From Geosiphon pyriformis (lineage: Eukaryota > Glomeromycota > Glomeromycetes > Archaeosporales > Geosiphonaceae): a stretch of DNA of 64,000 nucleotides. The notes under the pieces were generated by a model, which worked only from the letters and a program-made list of their open reading frames with translations, was not told where the DNA came from and searched no databases. The translations under genes and the position numbers were made by a program. Location of the stretch: positions 264,094 through 328,093 of the forward strand of contig JAAOMT010000495.1 in NCBI GenBank assembly GCA_016748015.1, in the 5' to 3' direction. Position 1 is the first letter of the stretch. Every line of letters starts with the position of its first letter. Below are positions 57,601-64,000 of this stretch, one piece after another.

Positions 57601-59011
57601 CAGAGTTCTTCATCATCTGATTCTGCTGGCTCTACTGTGCTGCATGGACTGAACATTTTGGGGTCTGGGAAGTTTTCTGCTGTGAGAGATGGATTGCATA
57701 ACGTGTGGTCAGGTTTTTTTGAGGTCTTTATAGATGAGTCTTTAAAGAATTTTGGTTCTGCTGAGGTTATTGGTGGTGCTGCTGCTTACTTTCTGGTCTT
57801 GGATTTGAGTGTTAGTGTTGCTGTTCAGGATCTTTTGTCATCTACTATGGCTGAATTACAGGCTGTTGCTTTGGCTTTGGAGTGTGTTTCTTCTTCGAGT
57901 ACTGTGGTGTTGCATCTTGACAGCCAGGCTGCCATTAATGCTTATGTGTCTGAAATGTCTTTGGCTGTCTCCAATTTCTGTAATCAATGCTAGCTAGAAA
58001 GGCATTATATTTTCAATTTAGTCAGGAATAAAGGTCTTAGTATGAGTTGAGTTAAGGTAAAGAGCCATTTTGAGGTTCCTGGAAATGTGAAGGCTGACTT
58101 GGCTGCTGGGACTGCCTCTGGGTCTCCATTTTCTTTGTTGGCTGGTGTACATGAACATTTTCTGGTTGCTGAGAGTACTCCTGTCTTTGGTAATATTTGT
58201 TATTTTGTTAGTGATATTTTTTGCTCTGTTTGTTATGCTCATTGGGAAGCTGGTTCTGGTTTTGATGTGGTTCCAAGTGTGATGATTGTTCGCATAAACT
58301 GGGTTGTCACAGCAACAGTGTGGCATTCTGATTCTCATATGCTTGCTGGTTTTACTAGTTGTAAGTTCTTGACACTTCGCACTTATTTTATAAAGACTAT
58401 ACACAGAAGGCTGCCAGTTGTGGTTAGAAAAAAGTTGTATAACAGGCTTTACCCTGATGTGTTATGTTTGTTGTGCAATAATGTGGAGTTCTCCAACCAT
58501 TTTTTTACTTGCATTTATAAGTCTGGCATTTATGGTAAGATCTTGGTTGAGACTTCTACCTGTTGGTCTGTTTTGGCTGGCATTTCTGGTTCTTTTGCAT
58601 CCACTATGCTACTAGGTCTTATCTCAATGTTTCACCGATATTGGGCTTTATGCTTTGATTTGTAAAGGGTTTATGCTGGATGAGTAGTATAATAAGGCTT
58701 GTTGTGTTTTTGATGATAGGAAGATGGTTGTTGTTTGGTTGGCTGACTTTGTAAGATTTGTCATGAAACTGCATCATGCTAAAATGTGGTTGGTAAGATC
58801 TAGTTACCAGGTGAAAATAGAAAAGACTGATTTGATTTATGATAGTGGTATTATTTCTGGACTTTCTTGTGAGGTGTCTTTGGTTTTGTTTGATGGTGTT
58901 GTTAGGTTGCTTGGTTTGGCTGAGACTTTTGCTGTTAGCTTTGGTTGTCAAAGACCATATAGTTTTTTTTCTAGTCTGGGTGGTAATGTGTTAGTTAATA
59001 TAAGTGTATAG
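54601..59011 (+). pseudogene. LINE C ORF2, remainder: endonuclease, reverse transcriptase, RNase H, zinc finger
   Basis: Continues the endonuclease (LGGDFNKDG near 54760). A 375-codon open piece at 54673-55800 precedes the RT domain (FAVGSVVENALEKNWEIWLV near 56206). RT motif C is F-I-D-N at 56623-56634, the second catalytic Asp mutated to Asn. RNase H follows (57540-57990; IELQ-like MAELQ, HLDSQ), then the finger C-L-L-C-X7-H-X3-C near 58465, intact. The last 95 codons (58724-59011) are in another frame after a shift near 58620. Stops include 55799, 55999, 56041, 56656 and 57514. One frame holds for most of 54.69-58.6 kb. Confidence 0.85.
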
Positions 59012-59199
59012 TGTTGCCTTGTCTGGTTTGAGTGGCTAGTCACATGTAGAAAGTGCATGAGTTACATTTAGTTTGAGTTTCTTAGTTTGGCTCTATGTAC
59101 TAGATAGTGATTGGGCTTCACTTTTTAAAAGCATAATAAAAAAAATATATATAATTAACTATCTAAATTAATTAAAACACAAACTAAGCTAAATTAAAA

Positions 59200-61070
59200 A
59201 AAAAATTCAATTTATAAAGTCTAATAATAAAACTATTTAAATTTTAATTATTAAAAATAAATTTACTTAAAAAAAATCTAATTTTTTTAATATATTTAAT
59301 ATTAAAATTACATATTTATTATAGAGTTACTAAATAATTAAGAGTTTTATTATTTAAAAAAAATATTTTAATAATACTTATATTATTTTTATTTATGTTA
59401 TTAATATTTATTTTAGTATTAAAAAATTAACAAAACTTTTAATAATATTTATTATAATTATTAAATTTTTTTTTACAATAAAATTATTGTGTATATTCTT
59501 AATTAAAAGTAAAATAACCAAAATAATCAAAGAATTTAATTTTAATAACAAAAACAACTAAAAATATAACAATAAAAAAAACCAAAAAATTAAAAATTTT
59601 AATATAAAACTTTATATTAACAAAAAATTAAAAGTCTTAATATTATTAATAAACTTAAAAAAAAATTTAAAAAAATTTATAATTTAAATTTTGATATTTG
59701 TAACATAATATTTAAAATTCTTAAAAACTTAAAAATCACAACAGCAAAATATTAACAATAATAAAAATTAAGAAAACAAGAAATAAAATAAGTATAACTA
59801 TTAACTTAAAAAATTAAATTACTGATTTTAAAAACAGCCAAAAAAAAATTTAATTTAATTAATTTTAAAAGTATCTTATAAAATAATAATTTTTTTTATT
59901 AAGTAAAAAAAATTTTAATATTGTCTTTTTTATTAATACAAACTAGTAAACAAAAAGAACAACAACAATAGAAAAAAATTTCTTAAATAAACAATAATAT
60001 ATTATAACAAATTAATAGATTTTAACTTAATTAAAAGAACAATATTAAAAACCCCAAAAGTATTTTTAATATTATTAAATAATATATTAAATAAAATATT
60101 ATAAAATATAACAAAAATAAAAAAAATACAAAAGACATTATAAAAGACTTTACAATTTTAAAAGTAGCCAAAAACAAAAAATCACTATCAAAAAAGTTTT
60201 AGAAACAAATTTTACACAAAACAACTTAATATTGTTTTTTAAATTAAATTTGAATTTAGATAACAATTGAAATAAAAAATTAATATAAGCTAATTTAATT
60301 TAAAATATAATATCAAGCATCAAAATAAAAACTATTAATTCAAAAAAATTTTAATAACAGAAAATTGTTTTCCAAATATTATTAAAAACAGTACCAAAAA
60401 ACAAAAAAAAACAATTAATTTGGTTTTTATTTAGTTATTTTAATTCTTAAAATCAAGTAATTTAATAAGTTAATTAGTTAAAAACATTTTTATAAATATG
60501 CTTTGTTTTGTTTTTAAAACCAAAAATAATTTATTAAAAAATACTATATTTAACAATATAATTAATAATTAATTTTAGTTTATTTTAAAAAACATATTAT
60601 TATTGTTATTTTTATATTAAAAAAAACTAATTGTTATTATAAAAATTTTATTTAAGATCTTATTTAAAATTATAAAAAAGTTCAATATAACAATAGTAAA
60701 TACAAATATTTATTGTTGTTTTTGGAGATTTTTGGTTTTTTTGATTATTTGTAAAATAATAATAATGATAATAACAAAAAAAACCAATTTGTTAATTAGT
60801 TTATTATTAAAAATCTTAAAAAAAATAAAAACCATATTAAAATTAACTTTAAATATTTCTTAAAAAAAATTTAAAAAAAACTATTAATTAAAAATAAAAA
60901 AAAATACATTAAAAATTATTAAAGCAGTTTTTTACTATTAATATTTAAGAAAAATATCTTTAAACCATTTTGTTTAACTGTTTTTATAACAAAAAGTATT
61001 TTTTTATTAAAACTTTATTAATTATTATAAAAAAATAATATTTAAAACTTTTTTACTTTTTGTTTTGTAA
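59200..61070 (-). mobile_element. Relic of the ORF1-only element, copy E3
   Basis: On the minus strand the start of the element can be followed from about 61068: AGTAAAAAAGTTTTAAATAT, then AAACAGTTAAACAAAATGG, against AAGCAGCTAAACAAAACAT in E2. Farther on it matches 22320-22800 by eye. It is nearly pure A+T and no protein remains. The element end towards 59200 and any tail hairpin are not recognisable. Confidence 0.5.
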
Positions 61071-62480
61071 TTATAAAAATAGAAAATAAATTTTTTTTTT
61101 AATTAAATATTTATATTTATAAATAATGTTTTTATAGATAAAATTTATTAAGTTTGTATTTGTTTTTAAATTGTTTTTACTTTAAATTATTTATAAAATA
61201 ATTTACTATTATTATAATATATTGGTTTTTTTTGTTGTAATAAATTGTAATTTAACTAAAATAATTTTATTTTATTAATTAGTTGTTCAACTTTAATTGA
61301 ATTAAGAAGTTTTATAAAACAAATTTCTTTTTTTTTGACAATTATTATAAAATTTAACATATTTTTAAATGTTTTTTTGTATATAATAAATGTTTTTAAA
61401 TAAGTTTTAATATTGTTATAAATTTTAAAATCCATTATTGTTGTTAAGTATTTATTAATATAATAATTGAATTTTATCTTATTTTTAAAAAACAATTTAT
61501 ATTTATGTGTAATTTTTTTAATTTACAATAAAAAATATATTTATAGTTAATTAAAAATCTTATTTAATAAAATTATTCTATATTGAATATTAATATTTTA
61601 ATGATTATAAGAATTTTTAAATATTATTAAAAGCAATATTAATAAAAAGAAAAAAAAAGCTCTAGTTTTTATTTAATTAATTAAAATTATATATAAAAAT
61701 ATAACATATTTTGTTTTTAAAATAGCAAAATTAATTAGAATTTAATGTATTAAACAATTTAAATATGTGTTAATCAAAGTTAGTTTTAATAAATATATTG
61801 TTATCATTATTATTTAAACCAAAAAATTATTGTTTATAATTATTACAAAATTAATATAAATACTAAAATAAATAAGTTTTTTTAATATTTTAAAAAAATT
61901 AATTGTTTAAATTAAAAAATAAAAAATAGCTTTGTTATTGGTTTTTTGTTAAAAATTTTTATACTTTTTATAAGAATTGTAATCATATTAAGTTTGGCTT
62001 TAATTAATTATTTAAAAAAAAATTTTTTATTTAAAACCAAAAATAGTGTTTTAATAATAATTAAAACAGTTTTAACTTTATATTACTTAAAAAGACTACT
62101 TAAAAAGAGTGTTGTTTAATTATTTTTATTATAAAAAAAGTTTTTTAAGTTTTAAAACTAAGAAAAACAATATTAAAAATAAAAATTACAATTATTTTAC
62201 TTTTTGTTTCAAATATAGTTATAAAAATATATAAAAAATAGTTTATTTTAATTATTGGTTAAATTAAAAATTAAATTAAATTTTTTTTTATTATTTATTT
62301 TTTATTCGATTTTTATTTTTAAATATTTAAATATCATTTGTAATAAAAAATTATTTCTTTTTTTAATTTGTATTGTTAAAATTAACTTAAAAAACAAATA
62401 ATTTGCTTTGTTTAAAATTTTTTTGATTATTTCTTTTTTTTTTGCTATTTTTACTTCAACTTATAACTAAAATGTATAAT
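61071..62480. other. AT-rich desert
   Basis: Almost pure A+T with no readable gene. A few words resemble the ORF1-only family, but I cannot align a copy. Composition changes abruptly near 62480-62540 at the start of the CAP 3' flank. Confidence 0.45.
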
Positions 62481-62626
62481 ATTAGGCAAACTTTTCAGTT
62501 TATAATCAGCATTGAAAAAATTCCCAATCTTTCATATAAATAAATTTGCCAAAAAACTCAACAATTCAACAAAAACTAGAATTATATGCAACAACTATTA
62601 TCTATGATGTGCTAAAGCTCTCGAGT

Positions 62627-64000
62627 CTATCCTGTGTGCTCTACAGTGGTGCTGACAAGTTTACCATTGAAAATAGTACTTTTTACTTGTTCAGGGACTG
62701 GTCTTTCAGCAAAATCTCCATCTTGTCCAGCACCGGGAATGTTAACATTGATGGAAGAACTTTTGGCAGTAAGAATCTCGATATCCATACACTCTGGGGA
62801 CAAGAAGATTTGCCCACTATCAGATTTGTCTATTACGATAGTAGGGGTACGGCCGAGTATTTGAAGTTGGAAAGATCTGGAGTTTACAATATCCACCGTA
62901 GCAACAGCAGAATCCACTAGGAGACCGGTTTTTTGGCAAGAATCTATTGTTACAAATAAATTAATTTCAAGATTGTTGAGAATTGCATTATTTATGCTCG
63001 TTAAATATTACCAAGAGTGATCGCGTTTACTTTGCCCTTGATTTGTATAGTAGAATTCTTGCAACCGTAAATGTAGACGGTGTGATTAATCGCAGTTTCT
63101 TCGATCAACAAGTTTGAATTATTTTCATAATTTTCCTGAGGATTAAATAAGTGGTAAGAGAGCAATACACAATAATATACTCATAAATTTGCCAACATCA
63201 TATTTAATTCACTCTTACAATTGTCCATTTAGTGCCATCTAGTTGAGTCTTTGGTGGCTTTTTCAATGATAACGACACAGGCTTAGGGGGTGCGGTGGGA
63301 CCTTTTTTTTGCCCTTTAGTCAATTAAAAGTTTCAGTCAAGTAAAAAAATAAATGTGTTAATGTTCTTTGGGCTGCAATATACTAATACAAATCGTCAAT
63401 TACCTTTAACAATGCCACTAGTGCGTAAACTAGGATTCTTGTGGGTCATTTGACTTTTATCAACTTTTTTTAAACTATCAACAATGCTTTCCCCTCGATT
63501 GAGTTCTGCGAAGACTGAGCTCATATCAGCTTGTCCTTTTGCGGACACAAAATCAATGATTCCGGAATCAGTTAGGGATGGGGGTGGTGGGGGAGCTGGT
63601 GGGCCCCCAACTGATAGCAGGGCTGTACCAGCAGAATTGGTGCCACTGTTGTGTGCTAGCTTTCTACCCACAAATGTTTTAGCTTCCACACCCTAAAGTA
63701 AAGTTATTTAATTTTTTTTTAATATTTGGATGTAGAGTAATGTTTAGGCATCATCAAACCTGGGAATTCCAGACGAGGCCCGTTATATGGTATTTTTTAA
63801 CATAGTTTTGTAACTCTGTTAAGAGAGCCACAAAGCTGTTAGCCCACTCAACATGGGTGCGATCCCTAAAAGATTTCAAACATAAATATTCGAGACTTTA
63901 ATTTAATATCCTATTAATCGTCATTTGTCGATATCATGGACGTAAAAGTTCCGCTAAGAGTAGTGTATCTCTGGAGTCTATGAGCGCAGAATTAAAGTTT
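62627..64000 (-). CDS. SRV2: Adenylyl-cyclase-associated protein (CAP/Srv2), C-terminal part
   Basis: Five clear exons on the minus strand: 63865-63760, 63692-63404, 63313-63219, 63135-63012 and 62943-62627, all with GT-AG introns, giving about 309 C-terminal residues. Further 5' exons lie beyond the right edge; 63900-64000 may hold part of one, but I could not assign its frame. Order: end of the helical-folded domain (HVEWANSFVALLTELQNYVK), a poly-Pro stretch (GGPPAPPPPPSL), a WH2-like actin-binding segment (SSVFAELNRGESIVDSLKKV), and the beta-helical CARP domain from KWTIENYENN to PVPEQVKSTIFNGKL. CAP recycles ADP-actin and, in yeast, links Ras to adenylyl cyclase. It looks intact. Confidence 0.93.

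Larger units (their letters stand above)
42811..59150 (+). mobile_element. LINE C: youngest-looking LINE, split by an LTR retrotransposon
   Basis: About 6.9 kb without the insertion 45157-54600. It has the AACTTCTTTC leader near 42825, ORF1 42946-44880, ORF2 44873-45156 continued at 54601-59011, and a tail with hairpin 59043-59048 / 59054-59059 (CATGTA/TGCATG, one G-U pair). It has the most balanced base composition of the four LINEs and the longest open pieces (375 codons at 54673-55800). Stops and at least two 1-nt frameshifts (near 54687 and 58620) inactivate it. Confidence 0.88.

Overview
The window is nuclear DNA of a filamentous fungus, most probably an arbuscular mycorrhizal fungus (Glomeromycotina). 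The evidence is spliced genes with short GT-AG introns of about 65-140 nt, a single-chain eukaryotic-type urease, very AT-rich intergenic DNA, and non-LTR and Ty3-type retrotransposon proteins that resemble Rhizophagus-type families as I remember them (no search was run). Genus and species cannot be fixed from this window.

There are three islands of ordinary genes. Island 1 (1-3.1 kb) has the 5' end of a urease accessory gene ureG (minus strand) divergent from a complete six-exon urease gene (836 aa, all active-site residues present). The two share an intergenic gap of 93 bp. Island 2 (26-32.2 kb) has an Hsp110/Sse-type chaperone (804 aa), a convergent mitochondrial methylmalonyl-CoA epimerase (198 aa), a possible small unidentified gene, and a Rab7/Ypt7-like GTPase. 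Island 3 (62.6-64 kb) holds the 3' exons of an adenylyl-cyclase-associated protein (CAP/Srv2), which runs off the right edge.

The rest (about 3.5-25.5 kb and 32.6-62.4 kb) is a layered transposon graveyard. Four near full-length LINEs (A, 8.4-15.25 kb +; B, 15.25-21.78 kb -; C, 42.8-59.15 kb +; D, 34.84-42.51 kb -) have two ORFs: a Gag-like ORF1 with a zinc knuckle, and an ORF2 with endonuclease, reverse transcriptase, RNase H and a C-terminal CX2CX7HX3C finger. LINE B sits inside the 3' tail of LINE A, flanked by an 11-bp target duplication. LINE D is split by an 856-bp solo LTR with a perfect 4-bp duplication. LINE C is split by a 9.4-kb Ty3-type LTR retrotransposon with a dUTPase in pol and a 341-base assembly gap. 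A second kind of element (5.83-8.1 kb, 22.0-24.17 kb, and a relic at 59.2-61.07 kb) carries only a different ORF1-like protein joined directly to the LINE 3' tail. It looks like a non-autonomous passenger of the LINE machinery. A Tc1/mariner relic lies at about 3.5-4.16 kb.

Decay is dominated by C:G to T:A transitions with few indels. LINE B ORF2 keeps one reading frame over 4.68 kb although about 18 stop codons interrupt it. The copies form a series from readable (C, B, A) through D to almost pure A+T, so much of the apparently empty AT-rich DNA can be read as the oldest layer of the same elements. The LINE tails share a stem-loop whose pairing is kept although its bases differ between copies.
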